From Myxococcus xanthus (GTDB taxonomy: Bacteria > Myxococcota > Myxococcia > Myxococcales > Myxococcaceae), in NCBI RefSeq assembly GCF_006402735.1, contig NZ_CP017174.1, forward strand, positions 1,491,001 to 1,555,000: a DNA stretch of 64,000 bases. Reading direction: 5' to 3'. Each line of letters opens with the position of its first letter. The first letter of the stretch is position 1. A program made the translations under genes and the position numbers. The notes beneath the pieces are model-generated. The model was not told the origin of the DNA and ran no database searches. It worked only from the letters and a program-made list of their open reading frames with translations. Shown here piece after piece: positions 1-8,838 of the stretch.

Positions 1-108
1 CCGGATGACCCGCCTGTCCGCTTCGCGCGGAGAGTGCCGTACTTGCGGGTGAGGACTTCTGGCTCTGCCCTCGCGGTGTGAGCCCATGGCCTCGGGGGGA
101 TGTGCCAC

Positions 109-1899
109 ATGAATGCCGAAGACAAGGTCATCCAGGAGTACCGGGGACGTGCGCTCAAGGTGTTCATGTTGTGGGTGCTGCCGGTGGCACCCATCGCCGC
201 GTATCTCAATGGCATGGCCATGGGCGTGGCGGGCTGGTCGGGCCTGATTGCGGTGGCGTGGGTGCTGCCGCCCATCATCGTGGGCCTGGGCATCGCCTAT
301 CCCGCGTTGGTGATGCATGTGCTGGTGGACGGCGCGCTGCGGGAGCGGCCGGAGGACACGCCTGGCGCGCGGCTGGAGCGAATCCTGCGCCTGCCGTGGC
401 GCGCCGCGGTCGCATCCTCGTGGGGCGCGTGGACGCTGGGAGGCATCTGGTTCAGCCTCCACGTGTGCCTGTTGTGGAAGAAGGATTTGTCCCTGGTCGT
501 GGTGGGCACGCTCATCGGCATCTGCTTCGGCGTGGTGCTGGGCTTTCCCATCAGCGTCACGCTGGAGCGGCTGCTGTTGCCGCTGGCGCTGGAGGAGCAG
601 CGCAAGGACCCGACGCTTGCAATCAAGGGCGGCGGCTTCTTCTGGCCGCGGCAGGCGTGGTTCATGCCCGTCACCTTCATTGGCTCCAGCCTCTGCGCGT
701 TGGTGCTGAGCGGGTGCGTGGTGCTGGTGAAGCTGCAAGGCGTCCGGGACGAATTGCACAATGCGCTGGTGGCGGAGGGCGCGCACGGCTCGGCGGAGAC
801 GCTGATGGGCATGGGCGGCATGTTGGCGGGTGAGCTGGCGTTCGGGCTGGCCTGGGTGGGCGGATTGCTGGCGATTCCCGCCGTCACCACCTGGATGCTG
901 GCGCGCCGCCAGGCGAACGCGGCGGGCGCGGTGGGCGTGGCCATCGAGTCACTGTCCGCGGGGCGCGTCGTCTCTCCCGCCTGGGTGTCCACGGATGAGA
1001 TGGGGGATTTGTCGGCTGGCATGAACGCGGTGCTCGTCCGCCTGCGGCAGTTGCCCCTGTCGCTCAATGCCTCCGCCACGCGGCTGAGCGGCGCGGGGCG
1101 CCACCTGCGGGATTCTCACGATGAGCACCAGCAGAGCCTGGTCCGTCAGGCGTCCGCGCTGCACGAGGCGCAGATGACGTCGGAGGAGATCCGGCGCACG
1201 TCGCTGATGGCCGTCGAGCGAGCGGAGGAGGTGCTTCAAGTGGCCCGCCGCTCGGAGGTCCTGGGACAGCAGGGCGAGTCCGCCGTGGAGCGGAGTCTCA
1301 ACGGCCTGACGGACATCCGCCGCGTGGTGGACGGCATCCAGGACCGGCTGACGCGGCTGGCCCAGAGCACCACGCAGATTGGCGAAATCACCGAGACGGT
1401 GAAGGACCTGGCGGACCAGTCCCACCTCCTGGCGGTCAACGCGGCCATCGAGGCGGCGCGCTCGGGAGAGCAGGGGCGGGGCTTCGCGGTGGTGGCCCGC
1501 GAGATTCGCGGCTTGTCGGACCAGTCCATCCAGGCCACGCGGCGCATCCGCGGCATCCTCCAGGACATCAGCACGGGCATTCGAGACGCGGCGAAGATGG
1601 GCGAGGCCGGCGTGCAGACCATTGGCACGGGCCTGGACCAGATGCGGGCGTCGGGGGACTCGCTGCGGGAGCTGTCTCGCATCGCCCAGGAGAACTCAAC
1701 CGCGGCCCGGCAGATTGCCGCCGCGGTGACGCAGCAGGATGCCGGCTTCACGCAAATCTTCGACGCCATCGCGGACTTGTCGCAGCTCATGGACGCCACG
1801 CTGAAGCGGCTGGAGTCCACACAGGAGGCCACCGACACGCTGAGGGTCGTCTCCGACGACGTGGCGCGGATGGCGCGGCAGTTCAACGCGACGGGGTGA
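109..1899 (+). CDS. Methyl-accepting chemotaxis protein with polytopic membrane domain
   Basis: Chemoreceptor of 596 residues that would signal to a CheA/CheW array. The N-terminal 265 residues hold about six hydrophobic segments (roughly 17-38, 41-65, 104-125, 130-152, 185-208, 240-263) with no large periplasmic domain, so it probably senses something in or near the membrane. A HAMP-like stretch follows, then a long helical coiled coil with the receptor hairpin tip at about 435-466 (LLAVNAAIEAARSGEQGRGF), the most conserved MCP signature. ATG 109 is preferred over ATG 100 because the purine-rich GGGGGA lies 8 bases upstream of 109 but abuts 100. No che genes are next to it, so it is an orphan receptor. 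It overlaps the convergent kinase by 17 bases at the 3' ends. Confidence 0.93.
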   Translation: MNAEDKVIQEYRGRALKVFMLWVLPVAPIAAYLNGMAMGVAGWSGLIAVAWVLPPIIVGLGIAYPALVMHVLVDGALRERPEDTPGARLERILRLPWRAAVASSWGAWTLGGIWFSLHVCLLWKKDLSLVVVGTLIGICFGVVLGFPISVTLERLLLPLALEEQRKDPTLAIKGGGFFWPRQAWFMPVTFIGSSLCALVLSGCVVLVKLQGVRDELHNALVAEGAHGSAETLMGMGGMLAGELAFGLAWVGGLLAIPAVTTWMLARRQANAAGAVGVAIESLSAGRVVSPAWVSTDEMGDLSAGMNAVLVRLRQLPLSLNASATRLSGAGRHLRDSHDEHQQSLVRQASALHEAQMTSEEIRRTSLMAVERAEEVLQVARRSEVLGQQGESAVERSLNGLTDIRRVVDGIQDRLTRLAQSTTQIGEITETVKDLADQSHLLAVNAAIEAARSGEQGRGFAVVAREIRGLSDQSIQATRRIRGILQDISTGIRDAAKMGEAGVQTIGTGLDQMRASGDSLRELSRIAQENSTAARQIAAAVTQQDAGFTQIFDAIADLSQLMDATLKRLESTQEATDTLRVVSDDVARMARQFNATG

Positions 1900-3376
1900 C
1901 GGAAGCGCCGTGGCCCGGCTTCCCACCCAGCGGCAGCGTGAGGATGAAGCGTGTGTCTCCAGGCGCGGAGTCCAGCCGCAGCGCGCCGCCGTGCGCGAGC
2001 GCAATCTTGTGCGCCAATGGCAGGCCCAGGCCGGTGCCCTTCTCACGGGTGGTGAAGAAGGGCTCGAAGATGCGCTCGCGCGCCGTGCCGGGCACGCCGG
2101 GGCCCGTGTCGCGGACCTGGATGGTGTAGTGGCCGTCGTTGGACGTGCCGGACACCTGCACGCGTCCGCCCGGGGGGGAAGCCTGCACCGCGTTCTTCAC
2201 CAGGTTGACCAGCGCCGCGGTGAGGAGGCTGCCGTCGGCTTCCAGCACCGCGGGGGCGGCGTCGATGTCCACCGCGACGTCGCGGGCGCTGGCCTCGGCG
2301 GCCATCAGCTCGCAGGCGACAGAGAGTAGGGTAGGGGCCTCCACGGGCGCGCGGGCCAGGGGCTGCTCGCGGGCGAAGGCGAGGAAGTCCTCGACGATGC
2401 GCTGGAGATAGGCGACCTCGCGTTGGATGCGCTCCACATGCGTGCCCGCGTCGGCGTGGGCGCCAGCCTGGAGGTCCTCCTTCAAGATTCCGGAGAAGAG
2501 CGCGATGCCGCCAATGGGGTTGCGCACCTCGTGGGCCACGCCCGCGAGCATCATCTTCAGCTGGCGGTCCCGGCTCTCCAGGGCGCCGCGCATGTCCTCC
2601 AGCTCGCGCGCGAGGACGCCGATTTCCAGCGTGGGCTCCGGTGGCACCGGGGTCGTCAGGTCACCCCGGCCGATGCGCAGCGCGGACGCCATCAGCCGCC
2701 GCAGAGGCCGGGCCAGCCCGCGTGCCGTCACCACCGCGATGACGGCAAGCGCGCTCAGCGCCACCGCGCCCATGATGGCGTAGGTGCGCGACAGCTGCTG
2801 CAGGGGGCCGAAGAAAGCGGCGCTGCCTTCCACGCCCACGGCGCCCACCACGCGGCCATCGTGCAGGATGGGCGCATACCCCGTCTTGTAGAGCCGCCCA
2901 TCCGAGCCGGTGAAGAGCACCTGACTGGCGGCGCGTTCCCCGGCGAAGACACGGGTGAGCTCCAATCTGTCGCGTGCCAGCTCCGGCATCTCCGCGCCCA
3001 CCGGGAGCCCGCCCCCGACGTCCACGCGCATCCGGCCCTGCGTGTCCACGGCGTAGACGCGGCGCACGCCACTGGCCTCCGCGATGTTCTCGAAGGTGCG
3101 GACGAAGTTGCGCCACGTGCGGGTGCTCGCCACGTCGTCGCCAGGCTCGATGGTCAGCAACCGCTCGCCATGGACCTGGGTGGCGGTGGCTGCGGCGATG
3201 CCGCTGAGGCTGGTGCCCAGCTCCTCTTCCAGGATGACGCGCGTGAGCTGGTAGACGGCGGTGCCCGCCACCGCGACGAAGAGCAGGGTGGGCACGAGGA
3301 ACGCCACCAGGAGCCGCGCGGAGAGCGAGCCCAGCGCGTTACGCCATCGCGAAGTGTGTGGGGCAACGTGAGGCAT
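1883..3376 (-). CDS. Membrane sensor histidine kinase
   Basis: Two-component sensor kinase of 497 residues. Order: TM1 (about 20-45), a periplasmic sensor region of about 150 residues resembling a Cache-type fold, TM2 (about 197-217), HAMP, a HisKA dimerisation helix with the phospho-acceptor His near 282 (VAHEVRNP), and a HATPase with N box (LVNLVKNAVQA), a DTGPG G1 box and GTGLGL G2 box. All catalytic motifs are present, so it should be active. No response regulator lies beside it, so its partner is encoded elsewhere, which is common in myxobacteria. It is convergent with the chemoreceptor gene and the 3' ends overlap by 17 bases; no functional link should be read from that. Confidence 0.94.
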   Translation of the reverse strand: MPHVAPHTSRWRNALGSLSARLLVAFLVPTLLFVAVAGTAVYQLTRVILEEELGTSLSGIAAATATQVHGERLLTIEPGDDVASTRTWRNFVRTFENIAEASGVRRVYAVDTQGRMRVDVGGGLPVGAEMPELARDRLELTRVFAGERAASQVLFTGSDGRLYKTGYAPILHDGRVVGAVGVEGSAAFFGPLQQLSRTYAIMGAVALSALAVIAVVTARGLARPLRRLMASALRIGRGDLTTPVPPEPTLEIGVLARELEDMRGALESRDRQLKMMLAGVAHEVRNPIGGIALFSGILKEDLQAGAHADAGTHVERIQREVAYLQRIVEDFLAFAREQPLARAPVEAPTLLSVACELMAAEASARDVAVDIDAAPAVLEADGSLLTAALVNLVKNAVQASPPGGRVQVSGTSNDGHYTIQVRDTGPGVPGTARERIFEPFFTTREKGTGLGLPLAHKIALAHGGALRLDSAPGDTRFILTLPLGGKPGHGASVTPSR

Positions 3377-3684
3377 GTCCGGAGCGGGACTCTAATCGAG
3401 CCTCGTCTCCCTCGCGGGGGCGAGACTGCGCGCTGCTGCCTGCTCGGATGGGGGTTGCCGAGGGCGCCTTCGTGTGCGTAATTTGTGCGTGGCGCCTCAC
3501 GGCGCTGTCCCATGACCTTCGCTCGCTAACCCAGGCTTCCGTGATTGCCCTTGCCGCTCCGGCCGATGTGCCGTGGCGTTGACGTGGGCTGCTTTCCGGA
3601 TGCGTGGGTCCCCGCTGTGTTTCCCAGTCGTCTTCCTGAACCTGAATGACCGGCGCCTTTGCGCGCGCGGCATGGAGAACACGT
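3377..3684. other. Intergenic stretch between divergent genes
   Basis: About 308 bases between the divergent starts of the sensor kinase and the DHFR-like gene. It must hold both promoters, but I see no convincing operator, hairpin or conserved small ORF. The short ORFs here lack the strong third-position GC bias of the neighbours. Confidence 0.5.
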
Positions 3685-4236
3685 ATGCGAAAGCTCAAGT
3701 ACCACGTTGCCACCAGCGTCGACGGTTTCATCGCCCACGAGGACGATACGTACGGCGCCTTCATGCAGGACCGCCTCGTCAAGGACAGCGAGCACGTCGC
3801 GGACTACGTCGCGTCGCTGGCGACCTATGCGACGGTGCTCATGGGGCGGCGCACCTATGACGGCGGCCTCAAGGTGGGAGTGACGGACCCCTATCCGAAC
3901 ATGGACACCTACGTCTTCAGCCGCACGATGAAGGAGAGCCCGAATCCGCGCGTGAATCTGGTGTCGGACGACGCGGTGGGCGAGGTCCGGCGTCTGAAAG
4001 CTCAGGAGGGCGGTGACATCTACCTGAGCGGTGGTGGCGCGTTCGCCGGCTTGCTGCTCGCCGAGGGACTGGTCGACGAGGTCCTGCTCAAGATGAACCC
4101 GCTGATACTCGGTTCGGGCATCCTGCTGGCGTCCTCGCTGAAGCAGGTGGTGGACCTGGACCTGAAGTCCACCAAGGTCTACGCCAACGGCGTCGTGCTG
4201 CTGCGCTACGCCGTGATGCCCCGGCCGCGGGCCTAG
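3685..4236 (+). CDS. RibD C-terminal / dihydrofolate-reductase-like protein
   Basis: A 183-residue stand-alone DHFR-fold protein of the RibD C-terminal group (yyaP/yddH-like reductases). The N-terminal strand reads KYHVATSVDGFIA, then LMGRRTYDGG (NADPH-binding region), and DIYLSGGGAFAGLLL near 125-140 followed by LVDEVLLKMNPLILGSG, the usual C-terminal pattern. The substrate is unknown; family members are annotated as putative NADPH-dependent reductases. The ATG at 3685 is chosen because GGAG lies 7 bases upstream and the family N-terminus begins right there; an upstream in-frame ATG at 3646 would add 13 residues unlike the family. It is monocistronic and converges on the chitinase gene. Confidence 0.88.
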   Translation: MRKLKYHVATSVDGFIAHEDDTYGAFMQDRLVKDSEHVADYVASLATYATVLMGRRTYDGGLKVGVTDPYPNMDTYVFSRTMKESPNPRVNLVSDDAVGEVRRLKAQEGGDIYLSGGGAFAGLLLAEGLVDEVLLKMNPLILGSGILLASSLKQVVDLDLKSTKVYANGVVLLRYAVMPRPRA

Positions 4237-4251
4237 CTCGCGGTACCTCGC

Positions 4252-4288
4252 GAGGGAGCGTGTCCGTGTGTCATGGGCGCGCTCCCTC
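4252..4288. terminator. Possible shared terminator hairpin between convergent genes
   Basis: A 9-bp perfect inverted repeat (GAGGGAGCG at 4252 and CGCTCCCTC at 4280) lies between the converging DHFR-like and chitinase genes. There is no T-run on either strand, so intrinsic termination is only a possibility. Confidence 0.4.
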
Positions 4289-4308
4289 CGTGGGCCTGTC
4301 TCCCGCGA

Positions 4309-6486
4309 CTACTGGAGGAAGGCGCCCTTCACCGCGTCGAGCAGCGGGTTGGCGCCCGTGGTGGGGTTGGTACAGCCCTGGTTGAGGGTCCAGATGATGG
4401 TGCCGCCGAAGCCGTTGTCGCGGGCGTAGGCGCCCTTGGCGGCGATGGCCTCCGGGCTGTCATAGGAAATCCACCGCACGGTGCCGTCCTCCACGGGCGT
4501 GTTGAAGGTGACGTAGCTGGCCGCCGCCACCGCGTCCCAGCGGTACGTGCCCGACGCGGAGAGCTGCTGAATCTTCTTGTACGTGAAGGAGTTGTCGCTG
4601 CCGACGTAGTCGGACCAGTGGGTGAAGTTCTGGTAGGGGCCGGTGATGTTGCGCCACGCCATGCCGTAGAAGGGAATGCCCATGCCCAGCTTCGCCTTGG
4701 GGATGCCCGCGCGAGCCCAGCCCTGGAGGCTGGAGGACACGGACGTCGGCCGGTTGCCGGACTCGCCGTAGAGCGCGGACGTGTACCAGGACTGCCAGCC
4801 GTCCCACGGGCCAATCATCTCGTAGGACATGATGTTGAGCTGGTCCAGATACGGCGCCAGGTTGGCGAACCACGGGTCCGCGTCACTGGCGAAGTTGCTG
4901 TTGATCCACCCGATGGGGAACGTGAGCAGCATGTTCGGCCGCGCCGCGCGGAGCTCCTTCACCAGCGCGAGCAGGTTCGGCTTGTCGGCCGCTTCCACCG
5001 GCTCCCAGTCGATGTCGAGCCCGTCGTAGCCGAAGGTGTCCATGGCGTTGAGCAGGTTTTGCACGAACTTCGCCCGGTTCGCGTTGGAGGCCGCGGCCAC
5101 CCAGCCCGCGTGCTCGCCCGCGCCGCCCACCATGATGATGGCCTTGCGTCCGGCGGCGTGGGCTCGCTGCGCGAGCGTCTTCGCGATTTGCGGCCCGTTG
5201 TTGTTGTCGAAGGCCGCGTTCAGCGAGCCATCCGGCTTGGGCGTCACGCGGCCGACGATGATGTGCGTCAGCGCGCTGAAGTCCACCTTCTCGGGCGGGT
5301 ACAGGTCGGCGTTCCAGCCGGTGTAATAGCCGGACACCCACTTGCCACTCCCGGGCTGCGTCGCCGCCACGGTGACGGTGGCCGTTGCCTTCTTCGTGGT
5401 GTCCGCCTGACTGGTGGCGATGACGTGGTAGGTGCCCGTCGTCCGCGGCGCGGTGTACTGGCCGCTGTGGGTGATGGTGCCTCCCGCGCTGCCCTGCTGG
5501 ATGGACCACGTCACCGCGGTGTTTGTGCTGCCCGTCACCGTGGCGCTGAAGGTCCGCGAGGCTCCCGGGGCCAGTGATGCGCTGGTGGGCGTCACCGAGA
5601 TGGCGACCTGCGGCTGCGGCGGCTTTACGGTGGCGGAGACGGGCGTGGAGCGGAGGCCTTCGCCGCCCGCGCTGACCGCCGACACCGCGTACCAGTACGT
5701 GGCGCCCGCGGTGACGCTGGTGTCGCGGTACGTGGTGTTCGTCAGCGGCGTCGTGGTGCGCTTCGTGTACGTGCCCGTCTGGGAGGTGGCGCGATAGACG
5801 TGATAGCCGGTGGCGCCGCTGACGCTGTTCCACGTCAGGGACACGTCCGTCGCGGAGGCCACCGCCTTGAGGCCGCTCGGAGCGGACAGCGTGGCCGTGC
5901 CCAGGCGGACGCTGTCGAAGGTCATCACTGGAAGGTTGCGGCCCGCGCCCTCCTGGATGGCGATGCCGTCCATCGTGACGTTGACCACGTTGAGCGCGGT
6001 GAGGGGCACGCGGCAGCGAGTCCATGCGCCGGCCTTGATGGTGCCGCCGTCACAGTAGCGGTTGATGGACACGGTGGGCCGCGCCTGGTTGCCGACGGTG
6101 GCGTAGGCGGTGAGCGCGGGGTTGGACGTGGCGCCGCCGTGGACCTGGAACTCCAAGAACTCGAGCCCGCTGGTGGAGACGCCGGGGTGGTGGAAGTAGA
6201 GGCCCGTCCAGGGGCCGAACGTCGCGGAGACGGCGCGCGAGCCGGAGGCCACGGGCGAGGTCGCCGCGAGGTTGTGTGTTGCCCAGGACCAGTCCACCCA
6301 GCCTGGGCCCAGCGCGTCTTCGTACAGCGTGGTCGAGCCCTCATCCACGGCTTCTGCCTGGACGGGCAGCGCGCTGTCATCTGGCGCGGAAGCCTCGGGT
6401 GGAAGGCCGTCCGCGATGGACTCATTGCCACACGCGCTGAGCTGTATGCCCACTGCCAACATGAACCACGTGAGTTGCCTTTTCAT
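4309..6486 (-). CDS. Secreted GH18 chitinase lipoprotein with FN3 and Ig-like domains
   Basis: A 725-residue extracellular glycoside hydrolase. Start ATG 6486 gives a lipoprotein signal (MKRQLTWFMLAVG, lipobox LSAC) with GGAG upstream. After a Ser/Pro-rich spacer comes a carbohydrate-binding-like module (about 40-195), a fibronectin type III domain (about 202-287), a bacterial Ig-like domain (about 290-375) and the GH18 barrel (about 385-720). The catalytic signature DGLDIDWE near 490-495 is intact, with Glu as the acid/base. Chitinases of this type help myxobacteria degrade fungal or detrital chitin; exact substrate and endo/exo mode cannot be read from sequence. Starting at the upstream in-frame codon would bury the signal peptide. 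Confidence 0.94.
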   Translation of the reverse strand: MKRQLTWFMLAVGIQLSACGNESIADGLPPEASAPDDSALPVQAEAVDEGSTTLYEDALGPGWVDWSWATHNLAATSPVASGSRAVSATFGPWTGLYFHHPGVSTSGLEFLEFQVHGGATSNPALTAYATVGNQARPTVSINRYCDGGTIKAGAWTRCRVPLTALNVVNVTMDGIAIQEGAGRNLPVMTFDSVRLGTATLSAPSGLKAVASATDVSLTWNSVSGATGYHVYRATSQTGTYTKRTTTPLTNTTYRDTSVTAGATYWYAVSAVSAGGEGLRSTPVSATVKPPQPQVAISVTPTSASLAPGASRTFSATVTGSTNTAVTWSIQQGSAGGTITHSGQYTAPRTTGTYHVIATSQADTTKKATATVTVAATQPGSGKWVSGYYTGWNADLYPPEKVDFSALTHIIVGRVTPKPDGSLNAAFDNNNGPQIAKTLAQRAHAAGRKAIIMVGGAGEHAGWVAAASNANRAKFVQNLLNAMDTFGYDGLDIDWEPVEAADKPNLLALVKELRAARPNMLLTFPIGWINSNFASDADPWFANLAPYLDQLNIMSYEMIGPWDGWQSWYTSALYGESGNRPTSVSSSLQGWARAGIPKAKLGMGIPFYGMAWRNITGPYQNFTHWSDYVGSDNSFTYKKIQQLSASGTYRWDAVAAASYVTFNTPVEDGTVRWISYDSPEAIAAKGAYARDNGFGGTIIWTLNQGCTNPTTGANPLLDAVKGAFLQ

Positions 6487-6877
6487 GTCGCTCCAGTGGC
6501 CAGGGCGCGAGAGCTGGCATGGGACGGTCGCCACGGCTTACGTGGCGGGAGCGCCCGGCGCCCTCTCGCGGTGCGCCCACCGGGAGTGGCGGGCGTTCAG
6601 AGACCTGGCTGTCGAGGCGCAGAGACACCGCGTGTGGGCATCGGCTTTCAAGCCATGGGGTAAGCCGTTTCAGCACTTCGCCCGTCGCTCAGGCCAAGGA
6701 GCAGCCAGTGAGCCATGCGTCTGATTCACAATGAGGTTGAGCCTGTCTACATTACGAGGCGCCGGTTGCCGGCGCGACGTCTTAAGACAATCGCTGGCAG
6801 CGAGAGCACGGCTGGCGGGACGCCGTGTCTGCTCGTGAAATCATGAAAGACCACGGTCGCCGCGCGGCGAGTACTGC
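6487..6877. other. Intergenic region with three adjacent palindromes
   Basis: About 391 bases without a credible gene between the chitinase start and the radA stop. It contains three structures in a row: a 7-bp stem with TTG loop at 6759-6775, the 10-bp palindrome GTCTTAAGAC at 6779-6788, and a 5-bp stem with GGC loop at 6791-6803. They lie about 280-320 bases upstream of the chitinase start and about 75-120 bases downstream of radA. They could be a radA terminator, an operator or a protein-binding site; none is proven. The local sequence is less GC-rich than the flanks. Confidence 0.45.
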
Positions 6878-8245
6878 TCAGTCGAACATCGCGACGAGCG
6901 CGTCGCCGAGCGTCTCCACGCCGACGATCTTCATCTTCGGACCGGCGTCTTCGAGCCGCCGCGCACTGCCGGCGGGCATCACCACACGTTGGAAGCCCAT
7001 CTTGGCGGCCTCCGCTAGCCGGGGCTCCACTTGACCCACCGCGCGCACCTCTCCGGCGAGGCCCACTTCACCGAGCACCAGCGTCTTCGGGTCCAGCGGA
7101 CGATTCTGGAGGCTGCTCACCAGCGCCGCGCACACCGCTAGGTCACACGCGGGCTCCGTGAGCTGCATGCCGCCCGCCACGTTGACGAACAAGTCACAGC
7201 CCACCAGCGGAATCTCTTCCTTCTTTTCCAGCACCGCCGCCAGCAGCGCCACGCGGTTGCCGTCCACGCCAATCGCCGTGCGCCGCGCGGTGCCGTAGCC
7301 CGTGGGAGCCACCAGCGCCTGCACCTCCACCAACAGCGGGCGCGTGCCGTTCAGCGTGCTCGTCACCACGCTGCCGGACTTGCCCACCGGCCGCTCCGAC
7401 AGGAAGAGGGCGGACGGGTCGGACACCTCCACCAGCCCCGCGCCCTTCATCTCGAAGACGCCAATCTCGTTCGTGGAGCCGAAGCGGTTCTTGTGCGCGC
7501 GCAGGATTCGGAACGGATGGCCCCGCTCGCCCTCGAAGTAGAGGACCGTGTCCACCATGTGCTCCAGCACGCGCGGGCCCGCGATAGAGCCTTCCTTCGT
7601 CACGTGGCCCACCAGGAACGTGGGCACCCCCGTGCGCTTCGCGTAGGCCATCAGCCGGCCCGCGACCTCGCGCACCTGGGTGATGCTGCCGGGCGCGTTG
7701 CCCAACTCCGGCAGGTACATGGTCTGGATGGAGTCCACCACCAGCGCCTGGGGCTTCAACGCCTCCGTCGCCGTCAGCACCCGCTCCGCGTCCGTCTCCG
7801 CGAACAGGTGGATGGCATCGCCCTCCACCCGGAGCCGCTCGGCGCGCATCTTCGTCTGTCGCAGGCTCTCTTCACCGGAGACGTAGAGCACCGGTCCGTG
7901 CCGCGCCAGCCTGTCCAACGCCGCCAGCAGCAGCGTGGACTTGCCAATGCCCGGGTCGCCACCCAACAGCACGATGGAGCCACTCACCACGCCGCCGCCC
8001 AGCACGCGGTCGAATTCGGCGATGCCCGTGCGCCGGCGCGTCTCCGTCTCGCCGCTCACTTCCTTGAGCAACATGGGCCGCGCCGCGCCGCCCGAGGCAC
8101 CCCAGGCCGGACGTCGCTCATCTGCCTTCGGGTCCGTCTCCTCCAGCAGGGAGCTCCACGCGCCACAGTCCGGACACTTTCCGAGCCACTTCGCCGTTTT
8201 GTATCCACACGCCTGACAGGTGTAGTGCGTCTTCGCCTTCGCCAT
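6878..8245 (-). CDS. radA: DNA repair protein RadA
   Basis: RadA/Sms, a RecA-family ATPase that processes recombination intermediates, 455 residues as is usual. The N-terminal zinc finger CQACGYKTAKWLGKCPDCG (about 10-28) is complete. Walker A GGDPGIGKSTLL is near 95-106, the RadA-specific KNRFGSTNEIGVF motif is in the middle, and the C-terminal third is the Lon-protease-like domain (LAEAAKMGFQRVVMPA). ATG 8245 (MAKAKTHYTC) is chosen since the zinc finger begins ten residues later; the longer in-frame extension is not conserved. It appears monocistronic. Confidence 0.97.
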   Translation of the reverse strand: MAKAKTHYTCQACGYKTAKWLGKCPDCGAWSSLLEETDPKADERRPAWGASGGAARPMLLKEVSGETETRRRTGIAEFDRVLGGGVVSGSIVLLGGDPGIGKSTLLLAALDRLARHGPVLYVSGEESLRQTKMRAERLRVEGDAIHLFAETDAERVLTATEALKPQALVVDSIQTMYLPELGNAPGSITQVREVAGRLMAYAKRTGVPTFLVGHVTKEGSIAGPRVLEHMVDTVLYFEGERGHPFRILRAHKNRFGSTNEIGVFEMKGAGLVEVSDPSALFLSERPVGKSGSVVTSTLNGTRPLLVEVQALVAPTGYGTARRTAIGVDGNRVALLAAVLEKKEEIPLVGCDLFVNVAGGMQLTEPACDLAVCAALVSSLQNRPLDPKTLVLGEVGLAGEVRAVGQVEPRLAEAAKMGFQRVVMPAGSARRLEDAGPKMKIVGVETLGDALVAMFD

Positions 8246-8428
8246 GGGTTGGGTGAATAGCGCGGAACCCTGACGTTTTTGCGGCCTTACAGGCAGGCAC
8301 GACCGCAGAGCAGGCAGGCACCATGTCAAGCCCCCCCGTGCCAAGTTGTACGAACGGGAGGGGCAACCCAGGTTTGCTCCCAGGTGGGCGTCGCACCCTG
8401 CGTCGCTAAACAAGCAAGGGAGGTAGTC

Positions 8429-8698
8429 ATGGGGATTATCGCGTTTCTGGTCATTGGCCTTCTCGCGGGTCTGATTGCCCGCGCGCTCATGCCGGGCAAC
8501 CAGTCGATGGGGCTCCTCGCCACCACGCTGTTGGGTATCGCCGGCTCCTTCGTGGGCGGTTTCGTCGCTTCGCTCTTCCGCAGTGATGGCCGCGTCTTCG
8601 ACCTGCACCCGACGGGACTCCTGTTCTCCGTCCTGGGCGCACTCCTGGTGTTGTTCCTGGTGGGCCTGGCAGGCAGGGGTCGCCGCGTCCACGTCTAG
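8429..8698 (+). CDS. Small membrane protein, GlsB/YeaQ/YmgE family
   Basis: An 89-residue transglycosylase-associated-type membrane protein with three hydrophobic helices: GIIAFLVIGLLAGLIARALMPG at the start, LLATTLLGIAGSFVGGFVA in the middle and GLLFSVLGALLVLFLVGLAG at the end. The family is widespread, often stress-induced, and of unknown biochemical function. The start at 8429 has a strong GGGAGGT Shine-Dalgarno 5 bases upstream. It is divergent from radA and upstream of the biotin operon, but a palindrome and operator separate it from bioB, so it is probably transcribed alone. Confidence 0.88.
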   Translation: MGIIAFLVIGLLAGLIARALMPGNQSMGLLATTLLGIAGSFVGGFVASLFRSDGRVFDLHPTGLLFSVLGALLVLFLVGLAGRGRRVHV

Positions 8699-8702
8699 TG
8701 CC

Positions 8703-8738
8703 GCGCGTCAGCTGACGCGCTGAGCCCCTCCCGAGGGG
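8703..8738. repeat. Palindrome plus hairpin after the small membrane gene
   Basis: An 18-bp perfect palindrome without a loop (GCGCGTCAGCTGACGCGC, 8703-8720) is followed by a 6-bp stem CCCCTC/GAGGGG at 8725-8738. Position suggests a terminator or transcriptional insulator before the biotin operator; there is no T-run. A dimeric regulator site is equally possible for the palindrome. Confidence 0.5.
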
Positions 8739-8749
8739 AGATGGGCCCT

Positions 8750-8793
8750 GGAAAGTCGTCAACCTGCCTGCTCGAGGGCGTTGACAACTTTCC
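8750..8793 (+). promoter_or_regulatory. BirA-type biotin operator
   Basis: Two 14-base arms, GGAAAGTCGTCAAC (8750-8763) and GTTGACAACTTTCC (8780-8793), are inverted repeats matching at 13 of 14 positions and separated by exactly 16 bases. The core TNGTCAAC-N16-GTTGACAA matches the known bacterial biotin operator layout bound by biotinylated BirA dimers. It sits 45 bases upstream of the bioB start, and the right arm contains a TTGACA that could be the -35 element, so BirA binding would block transcription. This predicts a BirA with a DNA-binding domain elsewhere in the genome. Confidence 0.85.
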
Positions 8794-8838
8794 GGGGTCC
8801 ACGCACGTTCGGGCCCTCATCTGTCCGTAGAGGAGCCC

